Source: Nemophila menziesii (lineage: Eukaryota; Streptophyta; Magnoliopsida; Boraginales; Hydrophyllaceae). From it: DNA of 64,000 nt. A program made the position numbers and the translations under genes. Every line of letters starts with the position of its first letter. The first letter of the stretch is position 1. This document shows positions 31,651-44,595 of this stretch, piece after piece. Under the pieces are notes generated by a model. It was not told the origin of the DNA. It was given only the letters and a program-made list of their open reading frames with translations, and did no database searches. The stretch lies in contig JARWIR010000002.1 in assembly GCA_029959085.1 (NCBI GenBank), forward strand, positions 77,156,224 to 77,220,223. Direction: 5' to 3'.

Positions 31651-33736
31651 ATGGCCACCATTTCCAAATTCTCAACTACAACCCCAAGCTCCACCTACTC
31701 CACGTCATCGAACAGATCATCTTTATCTTCTCAAACCAAATGCTTTGTTCATCTCCCATCCAACAAAACTAACTCATTTTCCTCTTCTTCTAAGCTATCT
31801 CTTCGCACCGATCCACCTGTTAATTCCAGATTGATGTAAGTTCTTCACATATCTTCATTAAATATGCCGTTATTTATCCTCTGTTTTTGTTTACTATATT
31901 GTTGTTCGATCATTACGAGGTTTTTAATTTTTGTTTGCTATTGCTAATATTTATTGAAGAACTGATTTATCATACTCTTGATTGAGATGGATTTGTCATT
32001 ATATGTGAAAATGATCTATTCTTATGATAAATCTTTTTTTGATCTATTTTTTCCTACTTCCTCTAAATGAATTAAAAATTAGAGTATTGCATATTCAGGG
32101 CTTTTCAGCTCAGTGACGCAAAGTTCCGTCTTTCCAATTTTTTGTCGATTTTTTTTCAGTTAATTGCGCTATAGATCCCTATATTATACGAAAATTGTCC
32201 TAATAATATGTTTTCAACAGTGTTAAATGCTCTCAAATCGATGGAAATGGAAGCCAAATCAAAAGAACAACTCTTCACGATCTTTACGAGAAGCAAGGGC
32301 AAAGTCCCTGGTATGACAATCTTTGCCGTCCCGTAACTGATCTCATCCCTCTAATTAACAAAGGTGTTCGAGGTGTAACAAGCAATCCAGCTGTAAGTAC
32401 TAAACAACTCAACATTACTATTTTTTTTATTAATTTTCAACTTTTCATTCTATTAACAATCTCTACATGTGTAAAACTATTCCAGATTTTCCAAAAAGCT
32501 ATATCAACTTCCAATGCCTACAACGACCAATTCAGGTAATCTCGCAACCTATAATACAATTGACCTAACAAAGAAGGTTAAGATAGTAATTAATTTTAAT
32601 TATAGGGAACTTGTACAAGCTGGAAAAGACATAGACTCTGCGTATTGGGAGCTTGTGATTAAAGACATTCAAGATGCGTGCAAATTATTCGAACATATTT
32701 ACGATGACACTAATGCAGGTGATGGATATGTATCAGTTGAAGTTTCACCAAGACTTGCTGATGATACTCAAGGTACTATCGAAGCTGCAAAATGGCTTAG
32801 TCAAAGAGTTGACCGAAGAAATGTTTACATCAAAATCCCAGCTACAGCTCCATGTGTACCTTCAATTAAAGAAGTTATTGCACTAGGAATAAGCGTTAAT
32901 GTGACTGTAAGTTTTTTTTTTTTTTACGGTGAGTTTTTGTTTGCGATAGAGATATAAAGTTTACCTGTTTGTTATATACAGCTTATATTCTCGATAGCTA
33001 GATATGAAAAAGTAATAGACGCGTATTTAGATGGTCTTGAAGCTTCGGGTCTAAACGATCTTTCGAAAGTTACGAGTGTTGCTTCGTTTTTCGTGAGTCG
33101 AGTTGACTCACTTGTTGATAAATTGCTTGAGAAAATTGGAACTCCGGAAGCTCTTGATCTTCGTGGAAAGGTACCATTCTACCAAACTATAGGGACCTAA
33201 CTTGCAAATAAAATGATAATGTTGTAAACTCTTTTATAGGCAGCGAATGCTCAAGCGGCTTTAGCTTTCCAGCTATACCAAAAGAAATTCTCGGGCCCAC
33301 GATGGGAAGCTCTTGAGAAAAAAGGTGCAAAGAAACAAAGGTTATTATGGGCATCAACTAGTGTAAAGAACCCAGCTTACCCCGATACTTTATATGTCGC
33401 TCCTCTTGTGGGACCCGATACGGTAAGTAATTACATACATGGACTTATAGTGCAAATGTGAAATTAACTGAATATTTATAATACTTACAGGTTTCAACCA
33501 TGCCGGATCAAGCTCTACTAGCATTTATTGATCATGGTACAGTTGCAAGGACTATTGATGCAAATGTATCAGAAGCAGAAGGTATTTACAGTGCTCTTGA
33601 GAAATTAGGAATAGATTGGGGGTATGTTGGAACACAACTTGAACTTGAGGGAGTTGATTCGTTTAAGAAGAGTTTCGATAGCTTACTTGATAGTCTTCAG
33701 GAGAAGGCTAATTCTTTAAAGCTAGTGAGTCAGTAA
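31651..33736 (+). CDS. TRA2: Transaldolase, plastid-targeted
   Basis: Transaldolase of the non-oxidative pentose phosphate pathway, moving dihydroxyacetone units between sugar phosphates in the plastid. Seven exons, 31651-31835, 32221-32392, 32486-32535, 32606-32906, 32982-33170, 33240-33422 and 33491-33736, join in frame with GT-AG introns to give 441 residues. The ATG at 31651 ([17 protein letters not shown]) starts a serine/threonine-rich transit peptide of about 60 residues; the open frame begins earlier but has no ATG. Motifs include [46 protein letters not shown] and NVYIKIPAT with the Schiff-base lysine K212, then SVNVTLIFS and [19 protein letters not shown]. It matches the long plant plastid form. 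The symbol rests on recall plus neighbour order. Confidence 0.95.
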
Positions 33737-35130
33737 AGTAAAGATGTGTGTACTTTGTTTAATTGTTTGCAAGAATGAGTGAATAAGATAAAGCTGATGT
33801 GTAAGGCTGTGAGGTTGTTTTGTAAGAGAATTATGATGTAGAATTATTAAGGATTTAGAAGTGTTTTTGAAATTTGTTGAATGTTTGTTTATTTCTTCTA
33901 TTTTCAGCTTCTCTTTCTTTATCTCCGATCTGGTTGTAGGAAATGAGATGAGAGCAGAATTTGTGGATGTAGTAGATATGTGGCTTAAAGGGTGAGACAC
34001 TGCATTTTTGTCTCATTTGGGGTTTTTTTAAAAATAAAATAAAATTGGGTTTCAAACATTAATATAAGGAGATTATAGTTTTCACTAAAATTATAAAGGA
34101 CCGGAAAAACCTGAGTTAGGTGGGTGTCACTCGAATTTTGCCAACTTAATTTTCTTTGCCGAATTTATATCAAGAAAAATAAATAATTAGGAAAGTAAAA
34201 AGAACAAAAAAAAGACAATCATTAAGAAAGGATCAAATATGGTAAAGCAAGAGGTACCGTTCGAATTTCTTCACAGGTAACTTAGTTCTGATTAACATGG
34301 GTTTGATAATATACATAAGAAGGCGTGTATATTTTTCATGAAATTAGTCCTGGTGCGCGAAACACGGATTGTAGCTTTTTTAAATCAATTGTTATTTAGG
34401 GAGGCTAACAGTTGTGCAGATTAGTTGGCAAGAGAAAGATCAAGACAAAATCTGACACTTACTATTATTGAAGACCTCTTAGATGGTATTGGAGGTGTGC
34501 TAAAAAAGGATAAGTGCGCATGAAAACCTCCACAAAGGATATTCTTTTCCGATTTGAGGAATTAGCGTGTTTATAATGTTTGCTTATATTCATGGTTTTT
34601 GGACCTTCCATGCAAATTAAAAAAGAACCATTTAAAATAGAAATTAAGATTTTTTTTTTTAACCTAATAATCTTAGAAAAAAGATAGATTTTTAAACCTA
34701 AAAATATAATTATCCTTTTCTCTTATTAACAAAAATCTTATCATTTTTTCCTTCTTAATATGTCTGTGTCAGTTTTCACGTCCTATAACTAATCTCATAG
34801 AAAACATACACGCCCCTCTATGCGTAATCTCAGTTAATCAAACTAGGTTATCCATATTCGTGGATTCAAAACTTATACTAACAATTTTTTTTTTATTCTT
34901 TCTCTTATGATCAGAGTATTTTACCGTAAGTCCGAAGAGTAAGAAATAATGTGATCAAATTTCTATCGTGTAAATAAAAAACATTTACCGTTAACAATAC
35001 ACATAGAAAAGCTGAGGTCGTTATCTTCCCGCGTATCCATTAACCTCGTTTCCAGTTAAAAAAAAAATTGGTATAGAGTCTTCTCACTAGAATCTTCTCT
35101 TCTTCTTCTTCTTCTTCTGGTAACTCGAAA
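33737..35130. other. Intergenic between transaldolase and FKBP19
   Basis: 3' UTR, AT-rich DNA and the FKBP19 promoter. A CTT run precedes the FKBP19 ATG (35096-35117). The only coding trace is a short LINE RNase H relic near 34398. Confidence 0.5.
34398..34440 (+). pseudogene. LINE RNase H C-terminal scrap
   Basis: It reads REANSCAD, a stop, LAREGS-like LARER. This is the end of an RNase H domain like those at 683-1183 and 16085-16590, where the matching part is REANACADMLAKRG. It is too short and broken to place further. Confidence 0.4.
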
Positions 35131-36917
35131 ATGGCGTCCATTTCAGCTCTAGGGTGTCTTCCTAAACATTCTCTAATAGCGAAAGCTTGCTCTACTTCAT
35201 CAACCACACGAATTTCATCAATCAGATCCTCCTATGAGCCCCCAAATACCAATCCATCCTCCTCAGGTATTCATTACATACTCATTCATTTACGTATTCT
35301 TCCATTAATTCTGCTCTATTATCTGATTCGTTATCCTTTCTGAAGATGATGTATCTGTTAATTTGTAATCAATTACCTGCAGATGATGTATCTGTAAGCA
35401 AGGAGTATAATTCGTTAATTAACCGCAGAGAAGTTGTACTTTCATCATTTGGGTTGTTAGCAGCTTTTCGATATTCTTGCCAGGATGAAACTGCTCTGGC
35501 AGCCGAATTTACTGACAGTAGTTTCCTCCCCTGTCTCTCTTTAATTGTGCTATAGGTCTTTATATTAAATGCTTTTGAGTTAATTGCACTATAAGTCCTT
35601 ATATAATGCAATATAAGCTACAAAATGCACATTTCGAACACTAAAAGATGAGTTTATATCATGCAAGTGAGGGAGCAAGATAAGGGACTTGACTATCAAA
35701 GTACACAAAGATAAAGGACCAAAATAAGTTATCTACCCTGACATTAATTAAATTCTAGAGATTCTTAGAAAACATTTATCATCTTCTTCAGAATTTCGGT
35801 TAAGAAATAAATTTCTAATTACAATTAAGGAATTTGATATTCTTTACTTGTAAACTATTTATAACCTCGACTTTGTAGATAAAATGTTGACAAATTTTGT
35901 AGCTTTAGGGATTAATTGTTACTCATTTTTCGAAATTTCAGTGCCAGCATTACGAGGAAAAGATTATGGAAAGTCAAAAATGAAAATTCCAGACTATGCT
36001 GAAACAAATTCAGGTCTCCAGTATAAGGTCACTTGTCTAAAAGCATATATATAGAAATTTCTTGTGTCTTCCTGAATAACGTGCTTTGACTTTTAACTAA
36101 AAATGGTCAAAGATTGTAGGACTTACGAGCCGGAACTGGCCCCACTGCAAAAATCGGAGACATGGTAGTGGTAAGCATTTCACTACCAAATTCTCAAATA
36201 TTATTAGAATTTTGAGGCAATTAATGAAAGCTGAGCTATGATTGAGTTTTAGGTTGACTGGGATGGTTACACTATAGGATATTATGGTCGGATATTTGAA
36301 GCACGTAACAAGACAAAGGGTGGTTCGTTCGAGGTATTACACGTGTAGGTGTGTGTTTCATACTTTGTAAGAAGTAATCGTGAGTCTTTTATATATTTAT
36401 TTAATTAATATACAGGGTGGTGAGAAGGACTTCTTCAAGTTCAGATTAGGATCTCAACAGGTAAAATCTTTTTTCCTTTGTAGCTAATTTAACTAATGAC
36501 TAATGGTTTTTGAATATGATTAGGTTATACCTGCGTTTGAGGAAGCTGTTTTAGGCATGGCTATAGGAGGAATCCGAAGGTGCAATGCCTCAGCCTCGGG
36601 TCTTACCTTATATTATATATATATATACACACACACGAAGATTTTAACTTTTTTGCTTGCTATATTGCAGGATTGTAGTTCCACCTGAATTGGGATATCC
36701 TGATAATGACTACAACAAGAGTGCTCCAAGACCAACAACTTTTTCCGTAATTTTTAAAAAAATTATAAGTATTTCCTTTTGAGTTTTGTCCAAGGTGGCT
36801 TATTCTGGTATGTTTATACAGGGCCAGAGAGCATTGGATTTTGTGCTGAGGAACCAAGGTTTGATAGATAAAACGCTCTTGTTTGATATTGAGCTCCTAA
36901 AAATCATACCCAACTGA
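35131..36917 (+). CDS. FKBP19: FKBP-type prolyl isomerase, thylakoid lumen (FKBP19-type)
   Basis: Chloroplast immunophilin with peptidyl-prolyl isomerase fold. Nine exons, 35131-35266, 35383-35517, 35942-36027, 36120-36170, 36253-36333, 36416-36460, 36524-36579, 36671-36746 and 36822-36917, join in frame with GT-AG introns, giving 253 residues. The first 45 residues form a chloroplast transit peptide. It is followed by a twin-arginine pair (R59-R60 in NRREVVLSSFGLLAA) and ALAAEF, consistent with Tat import to the thylakoid lumen. The FKBP domain includes GLQYKDLRAGTGPTAKIGD, VDWDGYTIGYYGRIFEA, VIPAFEEAVLGMAIGGIRR and IVVPPELGYPDNDYNKS. It ends LLKIIPN. Several canonical FKBP active-site residues are replaced, so isomerase activity is uncertain. 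FKBP19 is preferred over FKBP18 because of recalled gene order. Confidence 0.92.
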
Positions 36918-39074
36918 AGTAGTTAAGATGTTTTTCCTTGTTTTTCTTGTGGAAAAATTGCAAGATTAAAGATTTCCGAGACTTGTTCCGTGTAGGATCT
37001 AAGAAGACATACGTTATATTGTACATGTTTGCTGAAATTATAGTTGTTTTACTATAGTGTTTGATCTTGAAATTCCAATTTGTAGATCATGCATTCAAGC
37101 TTATGGAATTGTAATTATATTTTGGCCGTATTCTCTTTTCACTAGTAACATGACTCATTAAAAACAATACACCAACTCATTAACAGCACACCACTCCTTT
37201 GAAATGAAGAAAAATAACTAATTCTTTTGGAAAACTATTTTATAGTTGCAGACCTTTAGAATTAATAATCCTTTATTTGTTCACATAAAGTTAAAAAAAA
37301 AAAAACTTTTATTGACATCATATTTAGTTAAATAAGTTTTCAAAAAATCCAAAACACAGCAAGAATTTGTTTGTAATTTCTTTTCGGTAAAAATAGACTT
37401 TCGTCCCTTTCCTCGAGCCTATATATCCGTCCCCAAATACTCCTCGAAATAAAAATTACCCAAAAATATTTTTTCAAAGCCTACAATTTCAAATCCCACT
37501 TATTGGTCTAGCTTTTGGAACAAAAAAAAAATTGGTCTAGCTTTCCATCCCCCGCCTCCTTTTTCCAAATTTAAAAAAAAAAAAATCTAGATCTCTTACT
37601 CATATCTTAAATACTCCTTAATAACTTAAACGGATGTTTGTTTACACTTAATGACCTCTTAATCTGATTCATTAAGACCACTGGATTAATAAGATTGTTC
37701 GTTTTTTCTGACCAATTCAGATCTGAATATCTCTTAACGGGTCTGTTTCATTAAGATTTCTAACCAAGTCTTAATCATTCAGACACTGTCTCTTAACAGA
37801 AAAATTCTATTCAACTGTTCATTCTACATTCAGCACTTGTTACTTAAAAAAACAAATGACACTAAGTCTTAAAAATATAAATTTAAAAATTAAAACACAA
37901 TAATAATAGTATAAATTTGTAAATGCATCTTAAGTTTTTTTTTTTCAAAATATAAAAATTTAAGTAGACATCCACAAGGTACATCATTATATATAAAGTG
38001 GTCGATATTATATTTCTAAAACAAAATTTAGTACATAGAGTTCCTTGAGTTGATAGGGAAATTGGATTAGCTAAATAAAAGTATGATTTTTCAAGCGGTT
38101 CAAATTATTTATATGTCTTTTAAATTTATTAATATATATTTTAATTTTTTTTAATTATCTCATAAACTTTTCACATGTCTTTTTTTTTTTTTTATATAAT
38201 ATAAGTTCGAAATATACCTTAGTGTAGATAGGAGACTAACCACAAAATTAAAGAACATAATATTGGTTAATTTTTATGATAAATGAACGGTGGGAAAATG
38301 TTGAGTCAGTGGGGAGTGGGAAAAAAATGGTTTTAGCGAAAGGAATTAAAGTCATGTATCTTCATCCTCCACCTACTATTCTATTCTGGTGCAAATTTCA
38401 GATACAGAGGCATGCAAATAATGGATGGAATTAGTAGTAGTATATCTCTGCATTTATATCTATTTATTACCCGAAAAACGACATATGAAAGTGTAAGTGT
38501 GACAAATAAAAATAAAGTTAGATTTTTATTTTATAGGACCCTCAACTACCTCCTACTCCTATACATTTAAATGCATTCATTATAGACTAATGTTTACACA
38601 TCATTTAATACCTTTCCCAGCTTCTTAGTATTTCACATGGCAGTTGGATCACTCTTTAGTCTTTATTATAATTCCTATAATTAATTACACCACCACTCCC
38701 CTCCCCTCCTTTTCTTATGCAAAATAACCATATACATTCCTTTCTTTTAAATAGAGATGGTGATAGACTTTGACATGTGTAAATACATGGAATACTACTT
38801 TAGGTTAAATGTTTCTAGAGTTTTTCTAATTTTTAATAAATCTGTAAAATGGACGGTTAAAATTATAACCTAATTCCTAGATAAAATTTGCCTCATCTTG
38901 ATAATATGATTCTAGTTTCCTAACAACTTATTCACACTATTTTAGAATTTATTCTTAGTTATTTTTTTTTTCTAATTATAGTAAAATTCTCTTTTTTTTG
39001 TGATGTTAATACTTTTTAAATTTTCATGTAAAATTTGTAATTATTATTTACTTGTGTGCATGTTTATTTTAATT
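36918..39074. other. Intergenic, AT-rich
   Basis: No gene. A possible small hAT-like MITE lies near 37630-37855, with ends like GGATGTTTGTTTACAC and AAACAAATGACAC and internal CTTAAT/ATTAAG repeats, but no target duplication was confirmed. The rest is A/T-rich with homopolymer runs. Confidence 0.45.
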
Positions 39075-39326
39075 GAATTAATGCCCAATAGACACCTGCC
39101 ATCTTACATTTTTGCCCATAAAAGACACCGTTTTTTTTAAAAAACAATGAGTAATGGAAAGTTTCGTATTACTCAAAGTTTGAGGAAGCTTCTCATAACT
39201 CAAACGACTCTTTTTATAGGAAAAAAAGGAAAAAGTAAAACACATGTGTCTTTTATGGGCAAAAAAATAATGATTAGGATGAAAAAGAATTAATTCTAAC
39301 TTGAAGTGTTTCTTGGACAATAATCC
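39075..39326. mobile_element. Small MITE related to the 25.4-kb MULE
   Basis: A 252-base element with ends GAATTAATGCCCAATAGACACC and GTGTTTCTTGGACAATAATCC in inverted orientation. Next inward, TTTTTGCCCATAAAAGACACC pairs with GTGTCTTTTATGGGCAAAAA. These termini are nearly the same as those of the Mutator-like element at 25397-27116. The centre has GAGTAATGG...TATTACTC and CATAACTCAAACGACTC, echoing that element's palindromic core. No clean 9-base target duplication was seen. Confidence 0.75.
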
Positions 39327-40057
<731 letters not shown>

Positions 40058-40218
40058 GCTTATAAAGACTAAATACCTAAAACCCAACCCTTGACGTTTA
40101 AGTTTTTTTTACATCCTTAGAAGGTTTTGAATTTTTCAATTATTCCTAGAATGCCCTCTATTCTTAATAAAATAATTTATCTATTAAAAATCGTACGAAA
40201 TAAATCGTAATACTTGTA

Positions 40219-41782
40219 TGGTGGTCCTTTGTGTGTTCTAAATAAATGCAAATAATAATCGAACCACAACCGCAAGTGTACGGTTGTCCCAAGTAGTAAT
40301 TCTGATAATCAGATTCGTTCCAAGGACGGATGGTTGATCACAATGTTTATGCAAATAGCGATTGATGCACTTATGAAAAATAAAAGATAATAAAATGTTT
40401 GTTTGGTTTTGTTGTTTAAAGCTAATGAATAAAAGACAAATAATTAAATGCAAGTAGAAGCTAAGACGCAAGTAAAATGTATGAAAACGCAATATGAGAT
40501 GTAGTACTTGAGAACGCAAGGATCCTCCTAATTTTACTTTCTAACTTATGTTGTTTAAGGGTTAAATCATTCAATTACAATGGTCGGGATTCTAAATTCC
40601 TTATACCCCCGTCAGGGTGGACTATAAGGCAATCCTAAAGTGTCACTAGTCCCGTCAGGGTAAATATGATCCACCGTTGGATGATTAAGATTTATTACCA
40701 CATTGGCCCTAGGATTAACTAAGTTCGTCAGAATCAATAGTTTTTATCCTAGATTGAACAATTATTTCTGTACCTAAACCCCCCGTCAGGATGATCCATA
40801 CGCCACTTATATGGAATAGCTTAGATACTAATACCTAATTTTAGTTCGCGACTCTAAAATCAGTAAACATTCACAAATTGTCGAAAAGAGTAAAAGCCCT
40901 AATTTAATTTAATTCAATAAAAACCCAAATTCAACATTCGTTATAATAATAAAATCAAGATTCACCCATTGTTTTGTTCTCAAGCACTAATTGAAATTTA
41001 GCTCATATTAAAATTAAAAACGAAATAAAAAGAAATGGAATTCATGTTCGTACAAAATTAAAATAAAAGAAAAACCTAATTTTCGGAATAAGAATGACTA
41101 CGAACGGAGCTATAGACCCACTCCAGCTCTTGTAGCTTCTCCCTTCTTCCTGCTGTAGCTTCTCTGGTGTTTTTTTAATCTTGTGGAAAGTGAATTGTCT
41201 GAAAAATAGAAGTCCAGACCTCCTTTTATAATAAGAAAAACGGATTAGGGCTTGGACCAGAAATTAAAAGCCTAATTAAATGTCCAAGCCCACTCTTTAA
41301 GCCCAAAATCCCGTAACTGATGACAGACCTCCACTAAAACTGCTTTTCCCGATGCGTTACAACTCCGATTGACCTCATTCCAGTTGCTAAAGTTCCGTAC
41401 TTCGATAAGGAATGTTTTCTCTTCAAAGGTCAGCGGCTCAATCAGCTCTTAAGTACCTCGAAAACAGCAATCAAGGGCCTGGAAAATGGATTTTCAGCTC
41501 TAAAATAAAATCTTTGGGATTTCTCTTCAAGTCTTGACTCTATCTTTTGATCTTTGACTTTATCTTCGGATTCCTTTCCTAGCTAACATCTAAAAACCTG
41601 TAAACTTTACACTAAAAATACCAATATTACGCGCAAAAGTTTAATAATTCAAAAATGCTAGAAATAAAAAGGGAAATCCGAATTATTGCATATTTCATTA
41701 AAAAGTCTATCGAATTAATTAAATAAACACCAAAAATGATGTCTCCTAAGGGTCTAAAATAAGAACAATTAGGGAGACATCA
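40219..41782 (-). repeat. 3' LTR of the Athila-like element
   Basis: 1564 bases; in element sense it begins TGATGTCTCCCTAATTG and ends GGACCACCA. It starts with the hairpin pair GATGTCTCC/GGAGACATC, as do the two solo LTRs at 5583 and 53337. It contains four copies of CCCGTCAGG or a close variant on the plus strand. A TATAAAAGG box lies at 41222-41230. Confidence 0.96.
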
Positions 41783-42392
41783 AGACCCCAACTCAAACCT
41801 TTGTCGTCCCGACAAAGCAAAACAAAATAAAACGAGGGGTAGAAGCAAACGTATAAACACATAGAAGCTAGCAAATAAACCCTAAAGCAATTCCTAAGAT
41901 AAATCTCATATAGCAAACTTTAAAAATTAACATCTACATACACTAATCATGCAACATCAAACATAAATAATCTCAATCATAAAATTAAAGTCGCAATGCT
42001 TGAAGGTTACACTTGTACTCATCTATGTATGATGGCTATAGGGTGGTCATTAATCCTAAATCGCTTTGAACGTTCCACCTAGTCTATTCCCTATCAACAG
42101 AATCATAAATTCACTATGCACTTAGGAATCACGAGGTCTTTACGGTTATAATATTGGCTTAAGGACGGGTATGGATGTATATTTGGTAAATTTGAAGTGA
42201 GCTTTTGGCTCTCTCCTCACTTACCATCAACAGTGTCCTCGAGCTTGAGTTAACGCTCAAAAAAGATGTTCTCACTCACCCATATACGCAACAATTTAGC
42301 GTCCCATGTCTACCCACTATTAACAAGATGATTTTCAGAAGAATTCCACTTTGCCAGATGTTTTATTCATTCATATTTTTCTTTTTCTTTTC

Positions 42393-42423
<31 letters not shown>

Positions 42424-43278
42424 GTACAGAAGCAAACCGGGTTCCCGGTTTTGATGAATCCGGGTTCCCGGATCCTACTGTATGATTTTTCAAAATTTTT
42501 CATTTTTTCTTTCTTTTTCATTTTTCTTCATTCCCGGCAAAGGGTTACAAGTATATATCATCTGCAATTGTGCTACAATACAAAACACATCGATCCCTAC
42601 CCATTTAATTCCCCATATGTGGTCCCACCACCCCAAACTCAAGCTCGAGACATGTCTCAGGATTGTGATTCAAGTGCGGGTCATATGGTCATGCCTAATA
42701 ATCTAAGGGATAATGGCTTATATCGTGGCTACAAAGAAAAGGCTACAGGCTCAAAGTGGGCTGAGACGGATAATAATTAATACAAGGGATAGAAGGCTAA
42801 AAAGGCACAAATGGCTAACAAAGAACTGCCCCTATCATTTTCCTAAGTACATAGCTTGTCTTTAGTTCATATCTAGGTGGGTTCTCTACTAATTAGGATT
42901 TCACGTTCTACACACCAAACATATTCCTTGAGTACAAGCTTACTTCATTTGCATTGTTAATTAATTTTTCCTATCAATTACCTATGTTCGTATGCAATTG
43001 TAAGTGCGTTTTATATCAATCCCTAAAGTCCACTATTTCCTATCATAGATTTATCAAAAGTATGCTTAAAGGGATATTTAAAAATTTCTATAGTCAAACG
43101 CAACTCCGAAAATTCTTTTATTGAAAGCAAATAAAGCAAATAACACATAAAAAAAAACTGGGATGAGGTAACGAACCCCACCCCAAACTCAAAAATGAGT
43201 CGTGACCCCACGACTCGAAAAGACTCAATAAAGCATGTAAACTAATATACACTAAGAGGAAAGTTTAGAAAACGTATC
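41783..43278 (-). other. 3' noncoding region of the Athila-like element
   Basis: It lies between the env-position ORF and the 3' LTR. It has no credible gene. It has a T-run (42399-42423), CCGGGTTCCCGG palindromes at about 42435-42475, and two polypurine-like motifs (plus-strand CCCCAAACTCAA). The polypurine tract next to the LTR reads TTGAGTTGGGGTCT in element sense (41783-41796). Confidence 0.7.
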
Positions 43279-44595
43279 TTAACCAGCGCGAGGCTGGTTA
43301 TCGGTGTTGCGTTCTGGACCTTTATCTCGCGTAACAGTGTCATAAATCGCGTTTTGAAGTGTATTTACGCCTAGGATTAAATTTCGAAGCAGGTCCAATT
43401 CTTTTGTAACGTTTCCCAAGGTAGCAATCATCCTCTCCTGATTCTCTTCCAACACCTGAATCTTCGATTCCAACTCAGGTACAGTTTTCGCTTTCTTTGA
43501 TTGAGGAGTTCTTGGACTTCTTGTAGCTCGTGTTGCCTCTTCATGGATGTTCTTGATTGTGCTCAAAGCTATACTCACACCAACTGAAACAGTATCAATA
43601 TCTGCGTTCTTACGCGGAATCTTTGCGTCTAAACACAACTGAGTAATAGTACAAGGAAACTTCAGATTTTGTTGTTTCATTGGTGATTTCGCGAACTCCA
43701 TGATTGTATCATAAATGATCTTAGCAACATCAAATGGTTTCTCCTCCAAAATACACTTAATAACAAATATGTGCTCTTTCTTCAACTCGGAAGTGTGTTT
43801 AATACCAAAGAAAGTGGGTATTATGAAACGAGACCAAACCTTAGCATGAGGTGTCAAACTACTGCTGTAAAACTGTCCAGGATACCTTTCACCTTCAGGA
43901 ATTGGGCTAGTCCCATTAACAAGCACGGTCCCCCAAAGGGACTCAAAATCAAAAGAAGGGTCATTAAGAGTTTCTTGGAAGGGGCATGTTCCAGAAAAGT
44001 TGGGTAGTTTCAATGATTTCCGAATACGTTCAATAGAGAAAGGAACTACCTTTTTGCGGATATCAATGGCATCATGTGAGGTAGCTAAACCTTCGTAAAA
44101 TTCTCGCACAAAAGTAGGAATAAACTCAAGCTTCCTTTCTTGTAACTCTTTCCAACCAAACTTAGCACATGTCACAGCATATTCCTTGTAATCACTACTC
44201 ATAATACCCTTAGGAAAATTCGTCTCCTCACCAAATTTCAAAAATTCAATTCTTTCACGAACCTGAGTATTCCAACAAGTGTAAACCCTCTTAGGTTTGT
44301 GGGCCCACATCTTCATACGCGGGGGTTTTTGAACAGTTGCTTCCGGAATCTCTTGTTCAGTTTCCTTCTCAATGTTCTTCGCAATTTCCTCTTCTGGTGC
44401 CATCTCACTTTCAATCTCATCCATCAATCTTCTCTTTAGACCTGTGATTTCTTTTCTGTTAGAATCAAGCTTAACTTCGTTAATTTTTCGTTTAGGACGC
44501 GAATCAGGAATCTCAATAGCTTGTTCTTGAGAACCACCAATGGTGGTCTTTCTTCTAGGAGCAGTTCTTCGGAAATCACCGGTTCTGTTAGTCAT
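43279..44595 (-). CDS. Env-position ORF of the Athila-like element
   Basis: A 438-residue intact ORF from the ATG at 44595. It sits downstream of integrase, where Athila elements carry ORF3. The N-terminal part is basic (RRTAPRRKTTIGG, PKRKINEVKL). The middle has KRVYTCWNTQVRERIEFLKF, FVREFYEGLATSHDAIDIRK, VPFSIERIRKSLKLPNFSG and HAKVWSRFIIPTFFGIKHTS. This pattern is shared by a widespread plant retrotransposon-associated domain (putative plant transposon protein). The C-terminus is a predicted coiled coil (ELESKIQVLEENQERMIATL). I see no signal peptide or membrane anchor, so a true envelope role is not supported by sight. Its function is unknown. Confidence 0.8.
   Translation of the reverse strand: MTNRTGDFRRTAPRRKTTIGGSQEQAIEIPDSRPKRKINEVKLDSNRKEITGLKRRLMDEIESEMAPEEEIAKNIEKETEQEIPEATVQKPPRMKMWAHKPKRVYTCWNTQVRERIEFLKFGEETNFPKGIMSSDYKEYAVTCAKFGWKELQERKLEFIPTFVREFYEGLATSHDAIDIRKKVVPFSIERIRKSLKLPNFSGTCPFQETLNDPSFDFESLWGTVLVNGTSPIPEGERYPGQFYSSSLTPHAKVWSRFIIPTFFGIKHTSELKKEHIFVIKCILEEKPFDVAKIIYDTIMEFAKSPMKQQNLKFPCTITQLCLDAKIPRKNADIDTVSVGVSIALSTIKNIHEEATRATRSPRTPQSKKAKTVPELESKIQVLEENQERMIATLGNVTKELDLLRNLILGVNTLQNAIYDTVTRDKGPERNTDNQPRAG

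Noticed and set aside
37630..37855. Possible hAT-type MITE with GGATGTTTGTTTACAC / AAACAAATGACAC ends
   Set aside because: No matching 8-base target duplication could be seen, so it is mentioned only in the intergenic entry.
40238..40519. A 93-codon minus-strand ORF found identically at 51426-51707
   Set aside because: It lies within the two LTRs of the Athila-like element, so the identity is due to LTR duplication, not a gene.
42205..42780. A 191-codon plus-strand ORF
   Set aside because: Antisense to the retrotransposon and dominated by a T-run giving poly-Phe; no domain.
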